In this document: positions 42,287-53,355 of the stretch, piece by piece
Position numbering within the stretch: the stretch's first letter is position 1
How the letters are laid out: every line of letters starts with the position of its first letter
NCBI GenBank assembly: GCA_963575745.1
Contig: CAUYUJ010016358.1
Location: forward strand, 193,204 to 257,203
Direction: 5' to 3'
DNA length: 64,000 nt
Source: Prorocentrum cordatum
Lineage: Eukaryota > Sar > Dinophyceae > Prorocentrales > Prorocentraceae
Notes under the pieces: generated by a model
The model's input: the letters and a program-made list of their open reading frames with translations, nothing else
Told to the model about the DNA's origin: nothing
Databases searched by the model: none
Program-made: the position numbers and the translations under genes

Positions 42287-45200
42287 ATGCGACCTCTTGT
42301 TCCTGGTGCTCAATGGGACCCACCTCGGTTACCCCGAGCGCCGTGGAGAGGCGCGGTCCAGGTGCAGCTGCGCCAGAGCGGGAAGGCCCTCCCTTGGGAC
42401 GACAGCCGCTGGAACCCTGAGGGGTGGGAGGCGGAGTTCGGGGGGTGCGAGAGTGAAGGGCACCGACGGGACGTAGAGCAGATGGATGATGAGCGTGGCG
42501 GGCGCGCAGCAGCGGGAGCCAGCCAGAGGGCGGGAAGTGTGGCCAGGTCCACGCCCGCGGGGCCAGTGCGCGGCCCACGGCCTGCGGCATTGGCGAGGAG
42601 CGAGCACGGTGCCTTGAGGGCGGGAAGTGTGGCCAGGTCCACGCCCGCGGGGCCGTCGCGCGGCTTCGTGCCTGCGGCGACGGCGAGGAGTCAGGGGGCA
42701 GATTCGGGCCAGTGGCGAGGATACGCGAGGGTCCTGCACGACAATCGCATGATGAGGCTTTTGGTTGACAAGGTGAATGACGACAAGCAGGTGGTCATTG
42801 TGTGGACCTTCAACGGCTCGGGATGGGGGACCATCAGAGAGAAGCTCTTGGAGAAGAAGGTGGGGCAGCAGAAGCACATCTACGCTTTCCAGGAGCACCG
42901 CCTGAAAGAGGACCAGTGGGCTGGAGTTACCCACAGTATGCGTCAGAGAGGCTACCAAGTGGGTGGAGCGGTGGCCGTGCCCACGCTAGGCCCCATGGGT
43001 GAGCCAGGAACCTCTGCAGGTGTGGGAATCGCTGTGCCGAACAGGATTGGCATGGCGTATGTGTGTGGGCAGACCAGCTGGGACTGGTCCCCCAGAGGAT
43101 CCCCAGGAAGAGCTGCAGCGGCATGGGTTGCAGTAGGTAGAGGCGGCATAGTGGTCGCGACGGTGTACCTGTGGACGGCCGAGCAGATGTCGCGGCGGAA
43201 CAGGGGGCTGATGGACCACGTGCTGGGGAAGCTGCACGAGCTCAACATGCCGTGGGTGTTGTGCGGGGACTTCCAGAATGCCCCTGCCGTCCTGGCGGGT
43301 TTGGATTCGATCAAGCTCATTGGCGCGACGCTGGTGGCCCCCTCTGCTGCGAGCGGAACTTGTCGGACTGCGAGTGGATGTTCCACAATAGACTATTTCG
43401 TGGTATCGAGGGAGTTGGCAGGCCAAGTGAGGAAGGTGGCCATCCACGAGTCGTGGCCTTCGGCGCCGCACAAGCCGGTGGGGATCACGCTCGACCTGAG
43501 GCCGCAGGAGAGGAAGGAGCGGATTCTCATCACGCCGAAGAAGTTGGAAGGAATCAGCATCGGGCGCGCGCCTGAGCCGCCCGTATACGACGAGGTGGGG
43601 GTTTTCAGCGACGTGGCGGTAGCGACCAGGACCTGGGCTTCCTTCATTGGCAAGCTGGAGCGCGAGGCTTTCGCGCTGCGGGGGCTGGAGTGGCACCCCA
43701 GGCATGAGTGCGCAGGGCGTGCGGACCCACCGCGCTGGAAAGAGAGAGCGATCCTCAGAGGGGGCGGCAACCACCCAGCCCCGCAAGGAGACGCTCTGTG
43801 GTGGAGGTGGCTCGCGCGCTCTTTGCAGACCCTGGCGGGGAATTACGAGAGGCTCAGGTCGTCCTCGGGTAGTGCCCGTGCGCGCCAGGAGTGGTGCATG
43901 ATAGCTAGTGATCTGGAGGAACGCTTCAGGAGCGTGAGCCACGAGTTCAGGTGCGAGCTGGTCGGCGAGGAGAAGGAGCGGTGGAGAGAAAGGTGTACCT
44001 TGCTGGCGAAAGGGCGCTGGCGAGGTGCTGACCAGAAAGCCAGCCTGGACGCGATGATCCTGGAGGCCAAGGAGCGGTCCAGGCGGGAGGACCAGGACCT
44101 GATAAATGAAAGAAGGAGGCAGTGGGCTGCGAAGCTGGAGGAGGCTGCGAAAGGAGCAGCGGGCGGACTCCACAGAATCAGCAAACCAGTGGACATCTGG
44201 AGGCCGAGGAGAGCGAGTACACCCCAAGCTTCGGCAGACCCGTTGCGGGCAGCGGAAGCGGCCCTGGGAGAGTGGAATGCAGTCTGGAAGGTGAACGACC
44301 CGATGCAGGAGCAGGAGCGGCGGTGGGAGACGGAGCCGCGCCAGGAGTTGCCAGAGTTCACGGAGGGCGACTTGGCCAAGTTAAAGAAAGTGGCGCGCAC
44401 CTTCAAGAGAAAGACAGCACAAGGAGTGGACCGTTGGCACCCCTCCATGCTGCTAGGGGCTTCGGACGCAGCGCACTGGACGCTCCTGCAGATCCTGAGG
44501 GAGGTGGAGCGCACGCTCGTCTGGCCGCAGCATGCAGCCACGGTCATTTTCTTCCTGATCCCGAAGAGTGTAGCGGTCGATCGTGCCATCGGCCTCCTCC
44601 CGACCCTGGTGAGGGTGTGGGAGATCATGAGGGAGCCCTACATGATCGAGTGGGCCAAGGCGAACCAGCGCTCTTGGGATTGCACGGCCTTCGGCAAGGC
44701 GGCGGAGGACGCGGCTTGGGAGGTTCTCCTCGCCAACGAGGGCGACGAGGTGCAGGATTCGGACCCGCGCACCCTAGCGACGGTGACGGCCATCCTCGAC
44801 CTGGTCAAGGCTTTCGAGAGGGTGAGCTTGCATGTGCTGTGGGAGCGTGGCAAGGCCATGGGCTTCAACACGGGGGTGCTGGCGGTGGTGTGCTCCTATT
44901 TTGCCATGGCGAGGCGAGTCAACACGGGGGAGGCCATCTCGGAGGAGACGAGGACTGTGGCGACGATCATCGCGGGCAGCAAGTTCTCGGTGGGTTTCCT
45001 CAAGATGGTCATCCAGGACACGATTGACGGTTTGGTAGTGGAGTACCCGCTGGTTCAATGGAGGATGTATGTCGACGACCTGTGCCTCAAGCAGCGAGGG
45101 GCGCAGCAGTGGATCGTGGATAGCTTCCCGTCCGTTGTGGACGACAGCGTGGACGGCTTCGCGGCCTTGGGGCTCGAGTTCTCCCTGGGCGACCAGGGCA

Positions 45201-47763
45201 AGGGGGCGGTCATGGCCAGCACCAAGTGGCTGAGGCAGGCTCTCAAGCAGGATGCAGCAGAGAGAGGGTTGCCCATGGTGCTGGCCTGCCCTTACCTCGG
45301 AGTCGACGTGGTGGCCCACGGGACGGCGGCAAAGAACAAGAGTGGCAAGAGGTTCAAGCGCATGAGGAACAGGGTCGCCAGGCTAAAGGGGCTGAAAGGC
45401 TCAGGCAAAGGTGTGACTAGAGGGATTGGTTTGGTGTACAAGTGCGGCCTCAAGAGATCGGTAATGTATGGGTGCAAGTGCCTGGGCATGCCAGACCACC
45501 AGCTGCAGCAGGTAAGGAGAGCGGCAGGTCAGTTGCTTCCAGGTTCCAGAGGAGCCAAGAGCCTCACCCTGCAGTTGGCGGTGCTGAAGGAGGACCCCAC
45601 CGAGGAGGCCACACTTGCGCCGGTGGTCAGGTGGGCGAGGGCCGTCTGGGAGCAGGCCGTGGCAGGAGACCTGAGAGTGCTCGTTGCAGGGGGCCAGGGG
45701 CAGGCGCAACCCTGTCGTCAGCAGGCCTTCTGTCCTGAGGCGGGTGCTAGGCTCAGGGATGCCCTCGGTGTCTGGACGGCGTTGTGGATCAAGGATCTGA
45801 GGGGCGAGAAGCACCAGCGGCAGGAGGACTGGAGCCAGTGGAGTGTTCCCCTGGTCGCAGAGTATCTGCAGGAGGCAGCGCAGGCAGGCCTCCGCAGTGA
45901 ACTCAGGAGGGAGGCGGCTTCCAAGGCCACAGGTGGAAGCTTGCCCCAGGAGGAGGCTCAGGAGGCGGAGTATCTTGCTGCAGAGGTGTGTCGGCGTGCG
46001 TGGCGGAGGGCGTGCTGGAGAAGGCGTGCAGCCTTCCGTTACCTCGACGCGCTCGACGAGGATTGCCGCGCCCAGGTCATCTCGCAGTACAGGCAAGAGC
46101 AGGTCGCGCTGCAGAAGGTGGTGCGGCGGCTGCTGGTGTCGAGAGGGGCGCAATGTCCCTGGGAAGGAAGCGAAGGAGGCATGCAGGAAGAGGAAGGCTA
46201 CCTCGGTGTCAGCACCATTGAGAGCCTGGTCGAGCTGCTGCTGGTGGCGGGCAGCCAGATGGAGATCGCGGAGGACAAGATAAGCAGGAGGACGAGTGTC
46301 GGCAGTGAGGCTGTCCTCCTGAGCGAGCAGATGAGCAACGCGTGGAGGCAGCAGCAGAAGGAGGTGGGCATGAGCCCGCAGTGGGCCAAGGTCAAAGGAC
46401 CCGCGGGGGCGGTCATCATGTCACTGAGGAGAGCGAGGTGGACCTGGCCGTCGTGGACGGTCTACTGCACAAAGGACGGCGAGATGGTGGACCTCACGGC
46501 GGTGTGCCCTACTGACGTCGGGGCGCTCCTCAGGGCTGACCTGCGCAAGGTGCTGTGGGAGCAGTGGACGGCGCAGCAGCCAGGCATGGAGAGCCTAGCC
46601 CCAGGCCCGAGGCTCCCGCCAGTGGTGGCGCAGCTGGCCGCGCGGGCTTTCCCCGCGCATGCGAAGCGGGCGGCTCGGAAGGTGGTGCTGGCGGGGGCCT
46701 GGACCATGAACAGGCTTGCCGAGGTCAGCATCACGCCGACCGACATCTGCATTGGGTGTGGGCTGGCGGTCGGCACCCCGCATCATCGTTTCTTTCGGTG
46801 CCCCGCGCTGCTCGAGGTCAGGAGGCGAGCGCAGGCGGAGTGGCAGCACGTGGCGGAGCAGCAGGAGGACAGTTTGCTCTGGACGCGTGGGCTGGCGCGG
46901 GACCCCTCGGCGGACTGGGCCCACAGGTCGGTCGACGAGGCGGACTTCCACTGCGACGTCCTCCAGGGGACGGACGCCCTCCTGTCGGGCGACATCGTGT
47001 GCGACGGCTCCAAGCTGGGCACCAGCTGCTGGGCGCAGGCGGGGTGGGCCGCGATGGCCATCGACGCGGGAGGCGCCCCCACGGTGCAGCTCTGGGGCCC
47101 CCTGCCATGCCGCTTCAAGGAGCAGAAGACGGTCAAGAGGGCCGAGATGTGGGCCTTCTTAAAGACCTTGGAGACGGTGCTGCCGCCGTGCAGGATCTTC
47201 ACGGACCACCAGGGCATCCTTGACGGCATCAGGCGGGGGCCGAGATGGTGCTTAAGTTGGGGAAGGCCGCGCGCGGACGTCTGGAGGAGGATCTGGCACA
47301 AGATCGCGGACGTGGGACTTGAGCCAGAGTGGGTGATGCATGTGAAGGCCCACAGGTCCAGAGTGGCCATCAGCAGGCTCGAGGGCTTGGCGCAGCAAGT
47401 GGCCAGGGGCAATGAAGCGGTGGACGCCCTGGCCAAGCGTGGAGCCGCGGAGGACATCGGGCACGGCAGGGAGCAGACCCTGGAGAGCCTGGATGAGAAG
47501 GTGAAGTGGGCCATCCAGAACATCGGTTGGTGGTGCCAGGAGATGAAAGAAGGGTGGCCCGACGTGCCGCCCAGGACGGGGCCGAGCAGAAGGAGGAAGC
47601 AGCAGAGGCCCTACGTCAGCCTCACGAGGCACGAGGTCGAGGTGTGTGGTGCTTGGCTGGTGTGCACGCGGTGCGGCAAGCGTGCAGCTTCGGCCAGGAT
47701 GAGGAACTTTGTAGCCCACCGTCGTTATGCAGCTTATGTCTGTAGTTATACAATGTGCAACTG
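42287..47763 (+). CDS. LINE ORF2: endonuclease, reverse transcriptase, RNase H
   Basis: An uninterrupted 1825-residue polyprotein. Residues about 168-405 are an APE-like endonuclease (FNGSGW, FQEHRL, CGDFQNAP, TIDYFVV, APHKPV). The RT core is at about 745-960 (FFLIPKS, LDLVKAFERV, AGSKFSVGF, and the catalytic box MYVDDL near 926). A zinc knuckle CIGCGLAVGTPHHRFFRC is near 1488. RNase H is at about 1568-1715 with all four acidic residues in VCDGS, RAEMWAF, FTDHQ and NEAVDALAKRGA, plus VKAHRS. It would nick target DNA, copy the RNA and remove the template. A 90-bp in-frame duplication near the N-terminus repeats GSVARSTPAGP (42531 and 42621). The ATG lies 6 bp after the ORF1 stop, suggesting reinitiation or coupled translation. 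Confidence 0.95.
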
Positions 47764-48557
47764 ATGTTATAGAATGGACAAGTTAAGGTATAACCAAGAC
47801 AAGCAGCAAAACTCAACTTATAACTTGCATGGCATTTATACCTGCATTATAGAACACATAATTGGTTATATTGGTAGTTATGCCACTTCAAGATAAACTT
47901 GACAACCGTTTTATATTTGGATACATGTAATTATATGTGGAAATATTCCACGTATAAACAGTTATGAACAGTTACGAATAGTTATGAAATCGCGGGAAAT
48001 TTCAACATAGAAAAAGGGGAGGAGGGAAGGGGGAAAACACACAATTGCAAAAACAGATGACGCGCCCGTCCTCGTCGTGGCCCACGATTCGCGAAAAGTC
48101 GTTGTCGTCGTCGTCGTTGTCGTGAGGGGTGGCTTGCTTCCCCTATCCTGGCCGCTCCATGGCATGTATCTCGGGCAGCCAGAAAACCGATCGGCGCATC
48201 GGGGCGCCCGCTATCGGATGCGCCGAAAGGAAGAGTGCTACTGCGGCCCGAGGTGCATGCCGCGGGGCGGCTGGCGGATTACGCTGGCCCTGCACGTCCA
48301 GCGCGTCGTGGCCAGCCGCGCAGGGTCTTAGCGGAGCCCCCCAAATGAGCGTTTCGCTTGACATCCTCGCACGCATGACGTGCTCGCAATGTGATAATCT
48401 TTTGCAAAACAGAATCACGTGCCAAAGCAAGAGCGGATCAAGCGCTTCGCCTGAGACATCTTCCAACAACTACATGTCGCCACGGCGTCGTTTGAGTTGT
48501 AGCTGACCCCCCGCGTAGCTTTTCGGCTAGCAGTTGGCACCGCGGAGACGGCCAGGT
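47764..48557. other. LINE 3' tail and intergenic DNA
   Basis: 47764-47995 is AT-rich with GTTATAGAA / GTTATGAACAGTTA-like short repeats and probably belongs to the LINE 3' end. 48090-48125 is a GTCGTC triplet run. Nothing else is recognised. A very weak leader-like string (CGTAGCTTTTCGGCT, 48514-48528) precedes the next gene and is not counted as a relic. Confidence 0.5.
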
Positions 48558-51144
48558 ATGCCTCCGAAGAAGCGGGCCCGGATTAGGCATAATGAGTTGG
48601 GCGTTTCGCAGGCTGCAATGGCGCGTCATCTAGCTGAGCAGGGGGATGGACCAACTGAGTCGGCCCACCGGCATCGGATACAGCAAGAACTGATAGATTT
48701 GACAAATATTTGGACGCCAGTTGGGCCCGTTGTTCAAGATATAGAGCTGCCCATGTTAGAAGACGGCAGCAAAATGTTGACGATTATCCATCCTGTTGCG
48801 ATGTTATATCACATGTGTGCCTCATGCGAGCAGTTCGCAGTCTTCCTTCGCCAGTGTTGCTCAGGTTTCGAGGGCGATGGCAATTTGTTGTTATACACAG
48901 ACGAATGCACGACTGGCAATCAGCTGAGGCACGACGCTATAGGGCGCGTGCAGACAGTTTACTGGTCTTTGAAAGTGTATCCACACTGGTGGAGATCTCG
49001 GCTATGCGGGTGGTGCGTCTTCACATTTTTGCCGTGCGATTGGCAATGTGCCATGGACGGCGGCTTGTCTGCTCTAGCCAAAATCATTCTGCACAAGTTT
49101 TTCATTGACGGCGCTTCGAACTTTCATACAGGCATCGCGCTGCCGTCCCGACATGGGCCGTTTGTGTTCAAATGTGGGATTGCCTGCTTTATCCAAGATG
49201 AAGCCGCCCATAAATCACTGTGTAGTGTGAAGGGCGCCAGCGGTTCGAAACCATGTTTGAAATGCAAAAACATAACAAAGGGGATTACGCATGAGCCGGG
49301 CGAAGAGTACTGGCGCGATGTGTCCGTTGCAATGCCAGAGGAGTTTGACGAGCACGATAGGGAAAGCTTCAATGAGATGATTGCCAGACTTGAGCGGGAT
49401 AAGTTGGTTTTGGGGAAAGGGCGTTTCCAGAATTTGCAACAGGTGTTAGGAGTGACTTATCATCCAGAGGCTGCCATTTTCGACCCTCAATGTAGGTTGC
49501 ACTTTTCACCGCCAGATCACGTGCATGAAGACTGGATGCACGCGGCAGCGGCCAGTGGGGGTTTTGGACAATATGCGCTGAATTCATTCCTGCTCAAATC
49601 GTTCCAGCATGGCGTGGTCGATGCAGATTTGGACGCGTTTCAACAGCAGATCTGCTGGCCATCGAATCGTGACGCCTTGCATCGAGAATTTTTCAGGAAA
49701 CGAGTCACGCAACCGAATCCAAATAAAAAGGAAGGTTCGAAGCATGAGCCCCATTTGAAATGTTTCGCATCGGAGACGATCCAGGCAACCCAGGCTGCAG
49801 TGTTATTTGCGATTGTCGTCATCATTCCCATGAATATTTTGACATCGGAATGCCGCTGCTTATTCCTGTTGAACCAGATGTTCGATATCTTAGGCGGGGG
49901 CCCTGCAGAAACAAATGGGGGCGCCACGATTCCCCAGACCCCCCCGCCCCCTCAAAAGCATCCCTGGGTTCAGCGGGGCGCCTTCTGGGCGAACTACTGC
50001 GCCCCCATGCTGTCGCGGGCCCCCGAAGGCCAAGGGGACAAAGCGGTCGAACACATCCCGTTGTTGAGGGCCGTCGTGCGAGAGCACCACAAACTAGTAA
50101 CGACGCTGGCGCGTGCCCTCCCACCCCCGCATTCTCTGTTGATCCACCACCCCCCTCGGCACCCCTCCCTGCCCGGACACTCCGCCCCATCAGCATCATC
50201 CTCCGCGTGCATCTGACGCTTTGCTGGCCCCGACCCCCCGAGCCTCACTGTCCTCGCCCATTTCCAGCCCCGCTTCCCTTGCGACCCACGCAGGCGGGGC
50301 GGGGGAGGGCGGGGATGAAGCGGGGAAGCGGGCAGCAGGAGGGGGGGGGAACGAGGGGGCGAGGAGGAATGAGACGATGATGAATAAAGGGGGAGGGGAT
50401 GGGATGGAGGATAGGGGTTTTAGAGAGGACGAAGACGAGGGCGAGGAGGAGGACGAGGAAGAGAGAAGAGGAATCGCCATGTTATGAGACACGCAGGTCG
50501 GACCCGCAAGGGCGAGCGGACTCATTAGGCTCTACGGCCCGAACGTTGCAAAGCCGAAGGTCCATAGCATGTACCATGTGGTTGACATGTTGGAGGCCCT
50601 GGGCGTTAACCTCACTTGTTTCGCGGGGGAGCGCAAACACCGAGAGTTGAAACGCATTACACGCAATAACCGTCCAGGTGATGCGGGGCAGTCCCACATG
50701 GTGAGGAAGTCAGTAGTGAAGTATACCCACGACTTGATAGATGAAACTTCTTTCGAGCCCACCTTCCTTATCGCCCAGTCCGCATCGCCAGAGCACATTC
50801 CAGTGATGCGGGCGATGTTTCGGGAGCTGGGCCCTGTCATTTATAAGGCCAAGAGCGCTCATAGCACGGTTGGCATTTTGAAAATAGGCGATTGCGTTCG
50901 CGGTATCAGCGCCGGCCAAATCTTCGTCGGCCTAGCCGAGTTGTTTCTGTCAGGGGCCCACAACATTTCGGGCGAGCATTTTTTTGTGATTCGCTTGCAG
51001 GCTGCCGAGCAACTCGAAGGGAGGCTCTGGCGCTTCACTGGGACATCCGTTTTCTATCCCCTCGAGTGTGTCAAAGGGGCCGTGCCGTACGTTTTGAAAT
51101 CGGGTGGTTTTCTCCCCTTGCTCCCGATGCTCGAGGCCATGTGA
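48558..51144 (+). CDS. transposase-like protein of a dinoflagellate multicopy family, split by an insert
   Basis: Part 1 (ATG 48558 to about 49893) has a basic NLS-like start (MPPKKRARIRHN), a helix-turn-helix-like segment, LLLYTDECTTGN, FFIDGASNFHTG, and FIQDEAAHKSLCSVKGASG followed by KPCLKC. Asp residues in the first two and Asp-Glu in the third could be a DDE/D catalytic set. Part 2 (50488-51144) resumes with LYGPNVAKPKVHSMYHVVD, a PKxHxxxH motif, and CFAGERKHRELKR. I infer a cut-and-paste transposase from this order of motifs; many dinoflagellate genomes hold such proteins, but no experimental function is known to me. Between the parts lie about 600 bp of GC- and GA-rich DNA with stops in the part 2 frame, either an intron or an insertion. 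The ORF containing part 1 reads into the insert to a stop at 50216. Confidence 0.6.
49894..50487. other. intron or insertion within the transposase-like gene
   Basis: C-rich then strongly GA-rich (50290-50475) DNA interrupting protein similarity between the LNQMFDIL and LYGPNVAKPK segments. Likely boundaries are uncertain; a CAG stands at 50494-50496 near the resumption of coding. Confidence 0.5.
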
Positions 51145-51315
51145 TTCAGCGGTGATAATTAACGATTGGACCTCCGCTCAAGAAAAGAGAGAGCCCCTCG
51201 CCCCTCGGTTTCGGACCAGGCTCGCCGGTCACCCTTCCACCCCCCACTACCCCTCTGCTTCGGACCAGGTTCGCTGGGTCCAGCGCTGGGTCCGCTACCC
51301 CAATCTCTCACCCTT

Positions 51316-51337
51316 CCAGAGCCCATTCTGGCTCAAG
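51316..51337 (+). other. DinoSL relic
   Basis: CCAGAGCCCATTCTGGCTCA then AG: the 21-nt leader with three substitutions and one extra C. It ends 3 bp before the ATG at 51341 and is preceded by a C/T-rich stretch. Confidence 0.85.
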
Positions 51338-51340
51338 GAG

Positions 51341-52144
51341 ATGGCAGAGCCAGCCGAACTCCGAGGATATCTAGGACCTTTTCCAGTTCTCGGCACACTT
51401 ACCGACGATGATCGGAAAGAGATTCTGCGCCAGACGGGCGTCAGAGCGTCTGCGCGTGCGCCACGCAAGGGGCATGTTGCAGGCCAGCCACGCGATCTGT
51501 CATTTAATGGCCCTCCTGAGCGGCTCAGGGAAGCGCACGAGATGGCAATGGTGATGATAGAGAAGCACGGCCGCACTGGCGGGAGAAAGACAGCCAAGCA
51601 GCAGCGCCAAGAACAGCAGGAGGCCATGGTGAAGAGGGTCTTGAACGCAGAGCGAGAGTTGGCGAAGGCGAAGCTGCAGATGGAGCAGGTCAGTGGTTCC
51701 AGCAGTGCAGTCTCCAGCTCGGCCGGTTGCGAGCCGAAGAAGATCGATGTCCCTTCCGACACCATGAGGCTGGAGCCGTCGGACGCGCCCATGAAGGTCG
51801 CCACCTCCCGCGCCTCAGTCAAGAATCATCGTCGCATCCCTCATGACTCGACGCCCGTCGAGCCCGAGGAGGCCCGCGACGCGTTCAACACCTCGGTGAC
51901 GGAGAAGGCCTCGGAGACGGAGCCGCTGACTGAGCCCGAGCGGCCCTCGGACACTCTGCTGTTGTCTTGCCCTGTCTCACAGCCGAGCGCTCCCGTCTCA
52001 GGTGTTGCAGGTGACTGGAATTTGGATTTCTTAGAGCCCGTCCAGTACTCCAGCGGTGAGTGGAACTTCGTGCTCGCTGATTACATGCACGACGTTCGCC
52101 GAGAAGCTTGGCGTGAAGTGTGCCCTGGTTGGGATCAGTGGTAG
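51341..52144 (+). CDS. KH-domain-like retrogene
   Basis: A 267-residue protein with its ATG 3 bp after a DinoSL relic. Residues about 20-78 resemble a KH RNA-binding domain (DDRKEILRQTGVRAS, a basic loop, RDLSFNGPPERLREAHEMAM, IEKHG), with the usual helix/GxxG-like loop/strand/helix order though the loop is degenerate. A Gln/Lys/Glu-rich coiled-coil segment follows (about 85-125). The remainder is Ser/Pro/Glu-rich and ends in an aromatic tail (EWNFVLADYMHDVRREAW). It probably binds RNA; the specific role is unknown. The frame is also open upstream of the ATG, but the leader marks the transcript start. The intact frame suggests a recent or functional retrocopy. Confidence 0.7.
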   Translation: MAEPAELRGYLGPFPVLGTLTDDDRKEILRQTGVRASARAPRKGHVAGQPRDLSFNGPPERLREAHEMAMVMIEKHGRTGGRKTAKQQRQEQQEAMVKRVLNAERELAKAKLQMEQVSGSSSAVSSSAGCEPKKIDVPSDTMRLEPSDAPMKVATSRASVKNHRRIPHDSTPVEPEEARDAFNTSVTEKASETEPLTEPERPSDTLLLSCPVSQPSAPVSGVAGDWNLDFLEPVQYSSGEWNFVLADYMHDVRREAWREVCPGWDQW

Positions 52145-52951
52145 CGTCGACGCGTGCAGGAGTGATTGTGGCCCCAGATTCGTCGGCGTGCCCGAACGAC
52201 GGTGGCCAAAGGCTTTCCGAAGCGGGCCGGGCGCTCGCAATCATTATTTGGATCAATTCGCGCTCACGCGGATCCTTGCTGCGCACTTCGGTGCAAAACT
52301 GAATGATGGCGAGGAGAGGGAGGGGGAGGTGGATGAGGCGGGAGAGGAAGCGGATGAGGAGGGGGCGGGAGAGCGCCTGCGGTGAAGTCGGGGGCTGACG
52401 GAGGAAGGAGGAGGAGCGAGGAGTGCGAGAAGGGGCAAGGAGGAGGAGGGAGGCGGTGAGGAGGAGGAGGGGGGGGCAGAAAAGGAGGAGGAGGAGGAGG
52501 AGGAGGAGGAGGGGTAGGACGAGGATATAGGTAGCGATGAGAGGGGGAGGGCAGAGGGGAGCGGCGAGAGGGAGGAGGGGGAGGAGGAAGAGCATGTGCA
52601 TGATAGGAGTGCCCAGGGGGAAAGGCACCAGGAGGGCCCATTATTTTGTACGGCTGTAATTATACGGTCTAGAGCCTAGGATAGGAATCTTGAAGCGCGA
52701 GCCCTCGTGAGCCCCCCTCGCTCGCTGGCAGGGGTTAGCGTTTCAGCCAGCGTCGCTGCTTGAATTCATGTGCCAACAGAGCCATGATATGTACGAGGCA
52801 ATCAATGGAACAAAAAATACAAAAAACTTGTCACGAACATCAAATGAATAAATGCAGCGGGTGGGGGCTCACGAGGGCCCGCAAGATGAGGCCTGCATTG
52901 GTTTCTTAAGGGAAAGGGCCATGCGGCTGGGCATGATCCCCGTCCGCGCTT

Positions 52952-53011
<60 letters not shown>

Positions 53012-53221
53012 GTCTGTCACCACCCCTCCTTATCCTACATCCTCTTCCTGATTTCGTCGTCGTCGTTGGCCCCGTCGTCGTCGTTGCCCCGTCGTCGTCG
53101 TCGGCCCGCGTCGTCGTTTTCGAGCCCTCGCAGGGCCCAGGATAAGCCGAACATCTTCTCTCAGAATCTGGATCTTTCCCCAAGGCTCGTCTGAATTTGA
53201 TGTGTATACCCGCCGACGTCC
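52145..53221. other. intergenic: GA-rich tract, TC microsatellite
   Basis: 52310-52600 is GA-rich with a (GAG)n core. 52955-53010 is a TC microsatellite. 53055-53115 has CGTCGTCGT triplets. The rest is unassigned. Confidence 0.7.
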
Positions 53222-53283
53222 AAGGGCGGAAAGGGCGGCGAGCCCTCCCTTGCAAGGGAGGGCTCGCCGCCCTTTCCGCCCTT
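53222..53283. repeat. perfect 62-bp palindrome
   Basis: Two 31-bp arms with no spacer; the centre is CCCTTG|CAAGGG (53247-53258). Every one of the 31 pairs is complementary. It lies 73 bp upstream of the first codon of the two-exon gene. Confidence 0.97.
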
Positions 53284-53355
53284 CCCCTAACGTAGCTTTC
53301 TGGGCTGAGAGAGGCAGGCTCGCCGCCGATCGGTCCGTTTTCGACCTGCCCTGCG

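Larger units (their letters stand above)
41073..47763 (+). mobile_element. apparently intact LINE headed by a perfect DinoSL
   Basis: The order is: perfect 21-nt DinoSL (41073-41093), about 100-bp leader, ORF1 (41198-42280), 6-bp gap, ORF2 (42287-47763). Both ORFs are uninterrupted and every expected domain is present with its catalytic motifs. This is a candidate for an active or recently active element. After ORF2 there is an AT-rich tail of about 230 bp with no obvious poly-A, so the exact 3' end is unknown, and I could not identify a target-site duplication. Confidence 0.92.

Noticed and set aside
41094-42476. ORF starting at the ATG fused to the leader of the intact LINE
   Set aside because: Its Arg/Ser/Cys composition is that of an out-of-frame shadow of ORF1, which has the zinc finger and coiled coil.
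48514-48528. leader-like CGTAGCTTTTCGGCT before the transposase-like gene
   Set aside because: Needs a gap and several changes to match DinoSL and lacks the GGCTCAAG end.
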